DNA of 30,846 nt, taken from assembly GCA_019648995.1 (NCBI GenBank), contig BLXT01004521.1, forward strand, positions 1,384,570 through 1,415,415, given 5' to 3'. Within the stretch, counting starts at the first letter, position 1; each line of letters begins with the position of its first letter. The stretch is from Plakobranchus ocellatus (lineage: Eukaryota > Mollusca > Gastropoda > Plakobranchidae). Of the stretch, positions 24,589 through 30,846 are shown piece after piece. A model generated the notes under the pieces. The model saw only the letters and a program-made list of their open reading frames with translations, did no database searches and was not told the origin of the DNA. The translations under genes were made by a program, and so were the position numbers.

Positions 24589-27500
24589 AAGACTTTCAAG
24601 TTTAGACAACGCTAGCCAATGCAGCCTAGCGCAGCACAATAGATTCTGCAGATGTAATAAGTGTGAATAGATCCAGAACAATGCCTGCCTCTAGACTAGA
24701 CTGTTGGTCTGTGATGAGCAACACCCTCCCTTCCTTCCCCCTCTCTTCCCCCCTTCCAATAAACACACAAATAAAAAAAAACCTCCCTACTGTGGCCCCA
24801 TCCTGTGACTGTAATAAAGCTTTAGAGAATGTAACAAGGGTGAAGTGGACAGTACAAAGGATTGCATTACCCACAAGCATATGGGTTAGCATATGTGTAC
24901 AGATAACTAACATCTTTATAGATTAGAGGGAGGAAAAGCATTCTGTATTGAGCGGCGCCAAACAGCAAATGACTGACTTTGATAAAAATCAAGTTATGCG
25001 GTAGCCCTGAAAAACAAGAGTTCAAAGAGGGTGGTTCCAAATAAAAAGATCAATTTTAATAAAAATTGACTTGAGTGGCTTCAACTTAAGCAGTGTCTAC
25101 TGTGATTACCCCAGACAAGCTTCAAATTACCTGATCTTGGTTTAAAACAACATTAAAATTATCTGATAATAACTTTCAACTGGTAATAACTCAAAATGAC
25201 CCATTTTTGTTGTATCTTTAGCCTCCATTAGCTAAACTTACTTTGAAATGGAAAGGGTCATCCTTGTCTGCCTGAATCCTGCCACAGTTGCAGGCAGCCT
25301 TAGTCCTCACCTGGCTGCAGTGCTCACACTCATCCCGAGAGTCATCATCCCCACCAGGTTCTTCCCCTGGCAAGCGATGCACCTGCGTACACCATATAAA
25401 ACAAATTCTATATATGCTTTCAAAAGTTGAGCTTCCACAGGTGAAGAGGTGAAGACAGTAAAACAAGAGATAAAAGATTGATAGAAACAAAAAAGAAGGA
25501 AAGAGTGCAGGAGAGCAGAAAAAAAAAAAAAAACGATGAAGAAAAAAATCAAACATAAAGAAATGTACAGAATGTAAAAGAGAACAATTCTCTTATTACT
25601 AAGAGAAACACAGAAGTTCATCAGTCCCTATGGTGCCAGAGTACAGGCCTTGAATGCTGCTTTTAATGTTCTAAGACAGGGCTCACCTAGACCATACAAT
25701 TGAGAATAAGACCAACAAGCTTATTAGGCTGCTATGTCTTAGATATATCATATCCGTTGATATAACAACAGGGTCAACAATGTAATAAGCTCATAATGAT
25801 TCAAGCATAGATCTCCCCCAGTAGATGAACTAAATCTGGACAATTTTTTAATTAGCTTTGGCTAGGAATGCACAAAATATGTATGAGCTAAAATTTATTT
25901 TGAATTATGCATATGATTTAGATTTAAATCAATTGTTAAAGCAGATCAGAACAACTATGTTCAAATGAGCTGTCATGGTTACCTAAATATATTTTAAAAT
26001 AAATCTATCATTTAAAAAAAAAAATTTTTTTTTAATGAAAGAGAACAAAAATAAACTTCTTGTATAAAAAAAATAGACATGATGTAGTCAACAGTGAAAT
26101 AAAGGCACAGAGCCTGATGAAGAAAAAAAATCTATAGTGCCACTATCACACAATCAGGCCTTATGCCATTAAATAATAATAAAAAAAAAAAAAAAACACA
26201 CATGAAAAATGAGATCTCATTTAGCGATGAGAGCTCCATCAGAAATCAAATACAATAAACACTATCAGACTCCACCTAAACAGCTTGAGAGAACTTGAAA
26301 GTGAAGTATTTACAATTATCACATCTGTCTCTACATTCTACATTTTAAACATGTGCTTTCTATTAAACATCATATTTTGGAATAGCACAATACATATGCA
26401 ACTCAAATTTTCCCTCCTTTATCAACATAGTTTTTTGAGCATACGCCACATGGGGAAATGAAAGCTCAAAAACTGTCCCTTTCCACTTTATTATGGACAT
26501 ATGTCTTGCAATTATTACATTGATACAATATTTTGTGAAACTTTTAATGTTTCCCAATTATGGTGCATGAAATTCTAAATCATTACTGATGTATCCCAAG
26601 AATTAGAATGTTTTCAATTTTTTTTTCCCCATGGGATTTGCAATTTTGTTTTCTTTTTAGACAAGGACATATTAACTGTTAATACTTTGATAATAAATGA
26701 CAAATAACACAATGATAAATCAAGGTATTAGGCAGAAATAATTTTAAAAGCTACCTTGTTAGTACATAGATTCCCAGTGAGGGAAAGAGTTTCACATTGT
26801 TGGCGTCCAGACTTCCAATATCGAACACAAGCAGACTCAAGTTCCTTCATATACTTATTGTAACCCGGGCCCCGTGCATATTGAGAAAATACTTGCTTCG
26901 CTTTGGCAAGCTGAATTACAAAGTAAATAACACACAACAAAATTAAAATTGTATTAGAAGAATAGTTTGATTTCACTTTGCCAAAATGAAATTGACAGAA
27001 AATATAAAAAAAGAATAGTAAAAATGGAATTTGGCACAAAAAAAAAAAAAAATATGTATGGTCTTGCCTCTTTTATAAGCCAAACACCCAAAAAAGATAG
27101 ACTTAAATTGATAGATAAGATAAAAAGTGTCCTTTTTATCTAAAAGTAAAACCATTTTTAGGCTACCCACACATCTGAATCATGTTAAAAATTGTAGACT
27201 TAGATTTAAGCTATAGCAAAAGTTTCTTCCTTCATGTGTCTGGTTAAAAGTCATAGCATGTTGAAAAAAATATCTTGAAAGTAAGAAATTATGTGAAGTT
27301 TAATTGGTCTAAGTAAAGGAAGGCAAAATACTCTGTTTTCATGGTAAGATGTGATGTAGTATGGAGGCAGATCTTGCTGATAAGCACTTTCCGCTAGAGG
27401 TAGAACTTTAATGCACCGACTGAAAAATAAGAAAGATATTTTGAAATCTCGAAATTGAAAATAAAAAATTTATTGGTGCATAAATTTACTTCATCCATTT

Positions 27501-27966
27501 TAAAGGCTCTGGCAACTTTAATAAAAAGTTCAAAAGCACAAGACATTCAACAAAAAAAGTGTTAGGCTACTTCACTGAATTTTCGTTTCAAATTTGATTT
27601 AAAATTTCCATGGCAATCCCTTTGAAATTGATGTGTATCAACTCAGCTTCCTGTTTTCTTCATTGTGCTTTTTTTGGGGGCCATCAATAATCATTTTAAG
27701 TGAGCTCTCTTTTAAACTCATTAGTGCGTAAAGAGATACAGAGCATCTATGCCCAAAACTGAGACCTTTTAAAACATATTGTTTAAGTTTAACATTGACT
27801 TACTTCTCTGAAAAGCGGGTACTGATGTCTAATGAATTCCTGAGCAACGTAAATGGTTGAGATGTAACATTGCTGTAAGCTTCGGAGAAGAAGAATTCGT
27901 GCATTTTGTTAGCCACCTGCAGCCATGTGTCCAAATCTGGCAGCTTTCGGAGGGGAAATTGATCAA
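5908..27966 (-). CDS. SMG8: SMG8, C-terminal part, 12 exons (5' part off window)
   Basis: SMG8 pairs with SMG9 and binds the kinase SMG1 in the cytoplasm. It holds SMG1 in check, so that UPF1 is phosphorylated only on the right mRNAs during nonsense-mediated decay; the C-terminal part contributes the kinase-inhibitory region (family knowledge). The exons are 27966-27804, 27419-27332, 26910-26755, 25382-25242, 20933-20690, 19351-19217, 18821-18672, 14559-14419, 12260-12124, 10267-10209, 7018-6743 and 6013-5908. Joined, they give 1796 nt: two bases finishing a split codon, 597 sense codons and TAA. All eleven introns inside the model are GT-AG and all phases agree (2,0,0,0,1,1,1,1,0,2,2). Human SMG8 is about 990 residues (from memory), so the N-terminal G-like domain lies to the right of the window. 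Motif order matches the family from FSENRC to PPDGLW. Introns range from 384 to about 4300 bp and hold a LINE and SINE relics. I see no in-frame stop or frameshift in the model, so the gene looks functional. Confidence 0.95.
6014..6742 (-). other. SMG8: SMG8 intron k-l (729 bp)
   Basis: Donor GTAACC at 6742, acceptor TTTACAG at 6014. It contains a long T run (about 6620-6636) and AT-rich filler. No other feature seen. Confidence 0.65.
6743..7018 (-). CDS. SMG8: SMG8 exon k, AQMMRV to LPY
   Basis: It starts (K)QPKGCLAQMMRVFVATP, has LVNPLVQPAPP, then a Ser/Pro-rich insert of about 30 residues, then FHPGLD and ELPPDGLWVIRLPYPS. Human has HYAQLMRLFVVVP, MPQVQPGPPP, FYPEKQEITLPPDGLWVLRFPY. The acceptor is TTTGTTTCAG. 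An in-frame TAA (6741-6739) overlaps the predicted donor TTT|GTAACC, so an unspliced transcript would end at PYPSL; splicing to exon l keeps the same Leu (TT|A) and continues. Confidence 0.92.
8611..8711 (+). repeat. unnamed dispersed repeat, copy 1
   Basis: Contains AGGTTATAGTAGCAACAACA at the left, ATGATCACCAATGTCTGCT in the middle and GGGCACCTAAAGAAGAAGAA at the right end. It matches copies at 9930-10038 and, inverted, 17490-17380. The GAA-repeat end resembles the tail of a SINE or LINE. Family not recognised. Confidence 0.7.
9300..9722 (+). mobile_element. probable 3' end of a non-LTR element with (TTCTA)n tail
   Basis: The stretch has a base composition unlike its flanks (GC-richer, G-rich words). 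It ends with AAATCAAATAAAGATTCTAT followed by TCTATTC repeats at about 9703-9722. An AATAAA box followed directly by a short pentamer repeat is how many non-LTR retroelement 3' ends look. No coding domain is left, and the left limit is a guess from composition. Confidence 0.4.
9930..10038 (+). repeat. unnamed dispersed repeat, copy 2
   Basis: Begins GGGCAATAGGTATGGGTAGC, continues with AACAACAATTTTATGAGGTT, then GGTTTGAGTGGAGGAACATG, CCAATGTCTGTTCCAGACAA and GGTACCTAAAGAA. It is the longest copy. Its first part agrees with copies 1 and 3, and its middle (GGTTTG-GTGGAG-AACATGAT) with copy 3. Confidence 0.7.
10209..10267 (-). CDS. SMG8: SMG8 exon j, 59-bp micro-exon
   Basis: It encodes DNASRLVHMDMPLYTPCHC plus two bases of a Lys codon. 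The DMPLY motif matches human NSDMPLYIL. It fills exactly the gap between exon i (phase 0 exit) and exon k (one base needed): AA|A gives Lys. The acceptor is ACATTTCCAAG and the donor a perfect GTAAGT. It is too short for ORF-based detection. Confidence 0.92.
10268..12123 (-). other. SMG8: SMG8 intron i-j (1856 bp)
   Basis: Donor GTAAGG, acceptor CATTTCCAAG. AT-rich; no gene, RNA or repeat family recognised. Confidence 0.85.
12124..12260 (-). CDS. SMG8: SMG8 exon i, EYECPRGHRF motif
   Basis: It encodes (A)GPEPGDTATTVRVYLGMEYE, then CPRGHRFFCSGPDKIIK and VSSNSIVK. Human has ARAFVGFEYEDSRGRRFMCSGPDKVMK. The acceptor GTCTACAG joins G|CT to Ala; the donor is AAG|GTAAGG, phase 0. Cys and His in the ECPRGHRF stretch (DSRGRRF in human) are typical of many non-vertebrate relatives, as far as I recall. 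Confidence 0.95.
12261..14418 (-). other. SMG8: SMG8 intron h-i (2158 bp)
   Basis: Donor GTTTGT, acceptor TCTACAG. AT-rich sequence in which I recognise nothing further. Confidence 0.85.
14419..14559 (-). CDS. SMG8: SMG8 exon h
   Basis: It reads (G)LELPGFLPGSNYLLPWDI, then SVKSEQVWPSVSETFGS and a basic end GKKRQQRKLSK. Human has LDQQGFIPGTNYLMPWDI and later GRGRRR. The acceptor is TTTTATGGGGCAG. The donor AAAG|GTTTGT is a weak match to consensus, but the phase (1) and the join to exon i are right. The human stretch between WDI and the basic patch is longer. Confidence 0.92.
14788..14797. repeat. LINE target-site duplication, left
   Basis: GATACATCAT, identical to 16694-16703. It runs straight into the CAT-repeat tail, so the exact left limit could shift by a few bases. 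Confidence 0.75.
14798..16693 (-). mobile_element. 5'-truncated RTE/BovB-like LINE
   Basis: On the minus strand the reverse transcriptase runs from QKWMTEEILNL (about 16665) through ILERWAEYIRELF, GKATGPDNISVELI, FIDYTKAFD (about 15859-15833), RGVRQGCVLSP and the catalytic YADD (15562-15551). It then continues to the C-terminal FLGHVMRR...GKRSRGRQREK, stop at 14860. The C-terminal GHVMRR/RGRQR block and very short 3' UTR ending in (GAT)n are typical of RTE-type elements. The endonuclease is missing: a 5' truncation. There are frame changes near 16530 and 16000 and a 195-N gap, so the copy is dead. GATACATCAT flanks both ends. It lies in SMG8 intron g-h in the same orientation as the gene. Confidence 0.93.
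15175..15369. other. assembly gap (195 N) inside the LINE
   Basis: A run of N. By comparison with related elements it hides the RT thumb region between VKLKQ and QNKLEAIEMWFLRR. About 65-70 residues are expected, so the gap size is about right. Any ORF drawn across it is an artefact. Confidence 0.99.
16694..16703. repeat. LINE target-site duplication, right
   Basis: GATACATCAT at the truncated 5' side of the LINE, identical to 14788-14797. Confidence 0.75.
17380..17490 (-). repeat. unnamed dispersed repeat, copy 3 (inverted)
   Basis: On the minus strand it begins GGGCAATAGGTTATAGTAGC, then AACAACA, later CAGGTTTGGGTGGAGCAACA, TGATCCTCAATGTCTGTTT and AGAAAGGGCATCTACAGGAG. It shares the left block with copies 1 and 2 and the middle and right blocks with copy 2. 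Confidence 0.65.
18672..18821 (-). CDS. SMG8: SMG8 exon g
   Basis: It encodes (G)SKRVPSRQVSTTEYLPYM, then IHSKSPAGLLPKFSSFSVCR and LGTSGLYSHMIG. It follows human RQASTVEYLPGMLHSNCPKG, LLPKFSSWSLVKLG. Acceptor TTAATTCCAG; donor ATCG|GTGTGT, phase 1. This exon is hidden under an 88-codon + strand ORF, which is its antisense shadow. Confidence 0.95.
18822..19216 (-). other. SMG8: SMG8 intron f-g (395 bp)
   Basis: Donor GTAAAA, acceptor TTAATTCCAG; nothing else seen. Confidence 0.88.
19217..19351 (-). CDS. SMG8: SMG8 exon f, variable linker
   Basis: It starts (G)QDALQASDFEPKTPSSEG and ends SPKSGRGQ. The acceptor CTTTTTAG and the codon G|GC restore LSLALSLGQ, which matches the human LSLALSLGQ exactly. 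The rest is polar, rich in Ser, Gln, Lys and Asp, and has no clear counterpart; this region is also variable in other SMG8 proteins. Donor G|GTAAAA, phase 1. Confidence 0.9.
20038..20195 (-). mobile_element. tRNA-derived SINE with 8-bp target duplication
   Basis: Reading the minus strand from 20195: TGGTGCATTGGTGGCACAGT, then GGTTAGCGAG. TGGCACAGTGG fits the RNA polymerase III A box and GGGTTTGAGCC (about 20125) the B box, at tRNA-like spacing. A short unrelated tail follows, ending TATGTACAATAACCAACC. GGGTGTGA occurs at both borders (20030-20037 and 20196-20203), which fits a target-site duplication and a full-length insertion of about 158 bp. It is not a functional tRNA gene: no cloverleaf is retained. 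Family name not known to me. Confidence 0.78.
20262..20330 (+). repeat. possible pogo/Tigger-like terminal repeat relic
   Basis: TACAGTGAGCTCCATTTATA followed by ATTGAATTTC...TATCAATATT, with ATTTTGCATA repeated twice. CAGTGAGCTCC plus repeated TATAxxGAATTTC-like words resembles the ends of pogo-class transposons. No partner end was found. Confidence 0.2.
20690..20933 (-). CDS. SMG8: SMG8 exon e
   Basis: It begins SANFDFYNQLEVICCSKLEH and continues through PLPVFIPSTPDP, then a Pro/Glu-rich linker and ELSLALSLG. Human counterparts are AANYDFYQLLEEKCCGKLDH, FPVFEPSTPDP and SLSLALSLG. The acceptor is TTTTTACAG; the donor is GTGAAA within the Gly codon of LSLG (phase 1). The linker from about residue 35 to 70 is low-complexity and probably disordered. 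Two + strand ORFs across this exon are antisense artefacts. Confidence 0.94.
21427..21598 (+). repeat. diverged local duplication around a TA run
   Basis: TATACTTCAAATCATGATTG ... AATTACAGGTAAGGCAGG (21427-21470) is echoed by TCTACTTCAAATAACATTTG ... AGTTACAGGCAAAGCAGG (21555-21598), 128 bp further on. Between them lies a pure TA run (21490-21513). Confidence 0.5.
24518..24591 (+). repeat. (GA)n microsatellite
   Basis: More than 30 GA units with a few AA interruptions near the right end. The Leu-Ser repeat ORF on the minus strand is just this repeat translated. Confidence 0.97.
25242..25382 (-). CDS. SMG8: SMG8 exon d with cysteine cluster
   Basis: 47 codons, phase 0 on both sides, acceptor GTACGCAG and donor AAA|GTAAGT. 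It starts VHRLPGEEPGGDDDS, then has DECEHCSQVRTKAACNCGR and DKDDPFHFK. The family signature ACNCGR...DDPF is intact. Compared with the human sequence I remember (LYHNSRARSTGACNCG), the two positions ahead of the CNC are Cys here, giving an extra CEHC pair that could bind a metal. The acidic GGDDDSRDE linker is variable in the family. Confidence 0.95.
25383..26754 (-). other. SMG8: SMG8 intron c-d (1372 bp)
   Basis: Donor GTAGCT, acceptor GTACGCAG. It contains several poly(A) runs and an A/T palindrome near 26012-26034; nothing else seen. Confidence 0.88.
26755..26910 (-). CDS. SMG8: SMG8 exon c (156 bp)
   Basis: Exactly 52 codons, phase 0 on both sides. It encodes LAKAKQVFSQYARGPGYNKY and then a segment with YWKSGRQQCE, SLTGNLC and TNK. 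Human SMG8 has LAQALRVYSQHARGPAFHKY, FWSNGHQLCE and SLTDQHC here. The acceptor is TAATTCAG before CTTGCC and the donor AAG|GTAGCT. This is one of the best conserved stretches of the gene. Confidence 0.95.
26911..27331 (-). other. SMG8: SMG8 intron b-c (421 bp)
   Basis: Donor GTATTT, acceptor TAATTCAG; AT-rich, no other feature. Confidence 0.9.
27332..27419 (-). CDS. SMG8: SMG8 exon b (88 bp)
   Basis: The exon reads (N)RCIKVLPLAESAYQQDL followed by PPYYITSYHENR. It corresponds to human NRCQKALPMAHSAYQSNL and PHNYTMTVHKNQ. The acceptor TTTTTCAG is a strong one and the donor is GTATTT. It was found by following the phase-2 end of exon a, and the junction codon AA|T restores the invariant Asn of FSENRC. 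It exits in phase 0. Confidence 0.93.
27420..27803 (-). other. SMG8: SMG8 intron a-b (384 bp)
   Basis: Donor GTAAGT, acceptor TTTTTCAG; the smallest intron, no other feature. Confidence 0.92.
27804..27966 (-). CDS. SMG8: SMG8 exon a (first exon in window)
   Basis: It encodes a segment running from about DQFPLRKLPDLDTWLQ through LLRNSLDISTRFSE, which parallels the human stretch FELPTYQKW ... FLDIDTKFSE. The acceptor is taken at a CGAG before TTGATC, after a pyrimidine-rich run; it splits a Val codon (G|TT) and is the least certain boundary. The donor is GTAAGT at 27803-27798. The exon ends in phase 2 with AA, which the next exon completes to AAT (Asn), giving the conserved FSENRC. Confidence 0.88.
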
Positions 27967-28124
27967 CTCGAATTAGATAAAGGCATGACATAAAGAGAAA
28001 ATATGTGATGCAGTACAGTGAACTCAATCTTGCATGAAACTTTGACCTTTAGGCTTTCCCAATGCATGTGTCTTGAGATCAGTTCTTATTAGTCAGGTGT
28101 CACATATAACATATTTAAGAAAAT

Positions 28125-28362
28125 GAGATTTTAGATATTTGTTTTTTTTTCTTCTTTTATTTAAATCCTTTTAACAACTTTAAATTCTGATGCACATAAT
28201 AACACTGGTGTGCCCAGTTTTTGCTATTACCACACTCAGAGATTTTAGATGTTTTTTTTTCTTTTTTAAAATTTTATTTCAATGCTTTCAACAACTTTTA
28301 AACTCTGATACCTTGGCACATATTTACACTAATATACCCAGTTTTTGCTATGACCACACTCA
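28125..28362 (+). repeat. tandem duplication, two diverged units of about 114 and 124 bp
   Basis: Both units start GAGATTTTAGAT, have a T-rich stretch, then AACAACTTT-AAA-TCTGAT, and end CCCAGTTTTTGCTAT and ACCACACTCA. The first runs 28125-28238, the second 28239-28362. Differences are point changes plus T-run length and a small insertion. Confidence 0.88.
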
Positions 28363-30446
28363 CAGATTGCAACACATTTCTCTGAAACTGTTTTGAAATA
28401 ATTAAAATATGACTTGCGACTCATTCTATAAAACCTTTACACATTTATGAAGAATTATTGGGGCATTTCATTATTGCATCAACGCATAAATTTGTTTGCA
28501 AAATGGATCTCAATTTTGACATGACAACTTTCAATAGATTCTGATGTGGAAAATTGATTTCATGGGGATGCGTCTCATAATGTAAGTGTGAATGAGAGAG
28601 CTAGCCTCAGGGAGAGCACGGAGACTGATGCATGATGGGATTGGTGATATCACTGCTATGACCTGATGGCGGAATATAAATGTAAAAATGGAGGTAAAAG
28701 CCACATTGAGTGCAGGGTTAGAGCATTCCCACAAAAGTTTGTTTATGCTTTGGTTATGTGTTGTAGTCATAAAGATAGTAATTTGAGACTTTTAAACCAG
28801 CCAACCATTACAGTAAGTATTAATGGGTTGTGTACATCTGTTTGACACTTCTGTCCTCAAGTATTCAATATTGCAGTTAAATCATGACCCTTTTATTTTT
28901 TAAATCAACATTTTAAAATAAATGGTTTTTTTAATGCAACAAAAAAGCTGATATTTTTTTTATTTTATACAAATCATTTTTTGTTTCTCATTGAAAAAAG
29001 TTTGTAAGCTCATCCTATTTTGAATGAATAACTTTGATCTACATAAAGAGAGAAGATATAGTCCCTCTCTAAATGCAACTAAATTAACCATGGAGTATAC
29101 AATAAAATAACTGCATGGCACTGATTATTGCAAATAGTATTACCAATATTACTGATGTCATCCTTTGAAGTGTTTGAATATAAGCTCTATATCATGACAC
29201 AATATGACCGAACAAAGGGCACAAGAAATAGGGTCCATATCTTATTTCGTTGCATTTTCAGTTATTACATCTTAAAGTAAGAAGCTAATCATGCTATATA
29301 GAATTGAGAAAATAAAAGGTATGTTACAAAACATAATTTTTTTTGCTCCCTAAGAATGCATGATAAAAATATCAGATTGAAAAATATTCACTCGCGAAAA
29401 AGAATATACTCTTTGTCCCAATTTTCCATTTTAAAAAAAAGTTAATGTGAGTAAAAAATGTCGCCATTTTATTTTCAACAAAGATGCATAAAGCAAAGGT
29501 TCTCTTAAAGAATCTTCTGAGGCTGACGTTTGTATTCAGAAGTCTAAAGCACTCAGTCTACAGTGAGGGGCTGTGAGGGCTACAGCAATTTTATTGTAAA
29601 GAGGCACCTTTACAATAAAATCAGTGTTTGTATCTTCAGAGGTGCAAAACATTGCGAGATCTTTGCCTGTTTGCCCCAAATCTGGGAGGGGTGAGGCAAA
29701 TTTGAGGAGGAAGATGATGAGCCTGAAGCACCGGGAACTCTAGCAGCAAAGAATGCTGGTGGTAGGAGTATGATAGGATACACAGAAAGGGTTTAACTGG
29801 TGTCAGGGAAGGGCAAGGTAAAAGGCAAAGGATTTATCTCAAATCTGATTCACCATAAGCCTTTTCAAACTTTTCACATTATCTTTGAAAGGAAATATAT
29901 GAAAATATATATTTCTCAATGGTCTTTAATCTTTAATTATTGTTCAGAGGAAATTCAACCGTATGTTTCCAGACCTGCCAACCCCAAATTGTTCTCACAG
30001 GAATATTCACCTCTACTCACAGGAATTTAGAAAGTCTCACAGGAATATGCCAGTATACAATTAAATGCGCATGGATAAACCGTATTACACCTTAATTATA
30101 TACTCAGTTATAGACATTCCATAACATTAAAGTATAATATCAGAGGATAATTAATGCATTTTCAACTTTAAAGATGCAAGAAAGTATCTCTCTACTCACT
30201 GCCATTAGTCTAATATCACCATTTATCAAGAAAACATGGAATTTTTTGTTGTTGCTCTATTTAAAATTACAGAAATCCCCGCAAGTCATGTCGGCCTACA
30301 ATGTATTCATGTCTGTGTAGGCTAAAGCCTTGACTAAAGCCTAAATTAGATCTCTAGGACCATTATCAAATTTTGATTATACATCAAGAAACAAAATTAA
30401 GAGTGTAGCGAAATAAGAAATGTCCTGGATCTTGATATTGCCTAGA

Positions 30447-30539
30447 TTGAGAGAGAGTGAGAAAGAGAGAAAAAAAAAAAAAGAAAAAGAGTGAGAATTA
30501 CTCAGAGACACTTACAGAGTGAAAAAAGAGAAAAGGAGA

Positions 30540-30586
<47 letters not shown>

Positions 30587-30846
30587 TAAAAAAAAGAGAA
30601 AGAGTGAGAATTACTGAGAGACACTCACAGGGTGATAAAAGAGAAACAGAGAGAGAGAGAGAGAGAAATAAGAAGAGAAAGAGTGAGAATTACTGAGGGA
30701 TATTCAGAGTGATAAAAGGAGAAACACAGAGAGAGAGAGAGAGAGATAAGAAGAGAAAGAGCGAGAATTACTGAGGGACATTCAGAGTGATAAAAGGAGA
30801 AACAGAGAGAGAGAAATAAGAAGAGAAAGAGTGAGAATTACTGAGG
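30447..30846 (+). repeat. compound GA-rich VNTR, continues off window
   Basis: A core GAGTGAGAATTACTGAGGGA followed by CATTCAGAGTGATAAAAGGA and GAAACAGAGAGAG recurs starting at about 30489, 30602, 30681, 30760 and 30830. The spacing varies (113, 79, 79, 70 bp) mostly because the GA run inside each unit differs in length. The longest pure GA run is about 30546-30582. Confidence 0.93.

Larger units (their letters stand above)
20934..25241 (-). other. SMG8: SMG8 intron d-e (4308 bp)
   Basis: Donor GTAAGT, acceptor TTTTTACAG. It holds a diverged duplication near 21430/21555, a TA run and a GA microsatellite. The remaining stretches, including 21620-24517, show no recognisable gene. Confidence 0.85.
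27967..30846 (-). other. upstream SMG8 intron or flank, no exon recognised
   Basis: The preceding SMG8 exon (expected to encode something like LREFLWQHVE) was not found on the minus strand up to the right edge. The region holds a tandem duplication and a VNTR, listed separately. A slightly GC-richer patch at 29515-29770 has no recognisable protein. Confidence 0.6.

Noticed and set aside
24325-24681. 118-codon minus-strand ORF with a long Leu-Ser repeat
   Set aside because: Translation of the GA microsatellite, with no protein-like sequence around it.
28531-28770. 79-codon minus-strand ORF considered as an upstream SMG8 exon
   Set aside because: No motif of the expected SMG8 region was recognised in it.
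29515-29770. GC-richer stretch with a Ser-rich minus-strand reading
   Set aside because: The SSSSS run is compositional and no splice-compatible SMG8 motif surrounds it.

Overview
The window looks like nuclear DNA from an animal, most likely a mollusc and possibly a heterobranch gastropod (sea slug or snail type). It is AT-rich, its genes are interrupted by introns, it carries an RTE/BovB-type LINE and tRNA-derived SINE relics, and it has scattered AGATCT/CTAGATCT words. The species-level guess is inference; only 'invertebrate animal' is well supported.

The backbone is one host gene on the minus strand: SMG8, a subunit of the SMG1 kinase complex of nonsense-mediated mRNA decay. I can place twelve consecutive exons from 27966 down to a stop codon at 5908. 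Together they encode the C-terminal 597 residues or so. Every exon junction keeps the reading frame, every intron is GT-AG, and the joined protein follows the known family motif order: FSENRC, ARGP, ACNCGR, DDPF, KLEH, STPDP, LSLALSLG, EYLP, GLLPKFSS, LPWDI, EYECPRGHRF, CSGPDK, DMPLY, AQMMRV, PPDGLW. The first roughly 400-450 residues and the promoter lie beyond the right edge. Two exons (88 and 59 bp) are too short to be found by ORF length and were recovered from splice phase and homology.

The rest is introns and flanking DNA containing old mobile elements and simple repeats. From left to right: 1260-3715, a decayed piggyBac transposase (+ strand) whose coding region is interrupted by a 46-bp minisatellite; 3716-5907, SMG8 3' untranslated and downstream DNA; 9300-9722, the likely 3' end of a non-LTR element with a TTCTA tail; 14798-16693, a 5'-truncated RTE-type LINE (minus strand) with 10-bp target-site duplications and a 195-N assembly gap; 20038-20195, a tRNA-derived SINE flanked by 8-bp duplications; 24518-24591, a GA microsatellite; 28125-28362, a tandem duplication; 30447-30846, a compound GA-rich VNTR running off the right edge. 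A dispersed repeat of about 100 bp that I cannot name occurs three times (8611, 9930 and, inverted, 17490) and may be an undescribed short retroelement.

No operon, CRISPR array, RNA gene or defence system is visible. The most interesting points are the fine exon structure and divergent tail of SMG8, the unnamed three-copy repeat, and the minisatellite that grew inside a piggyBac gene.
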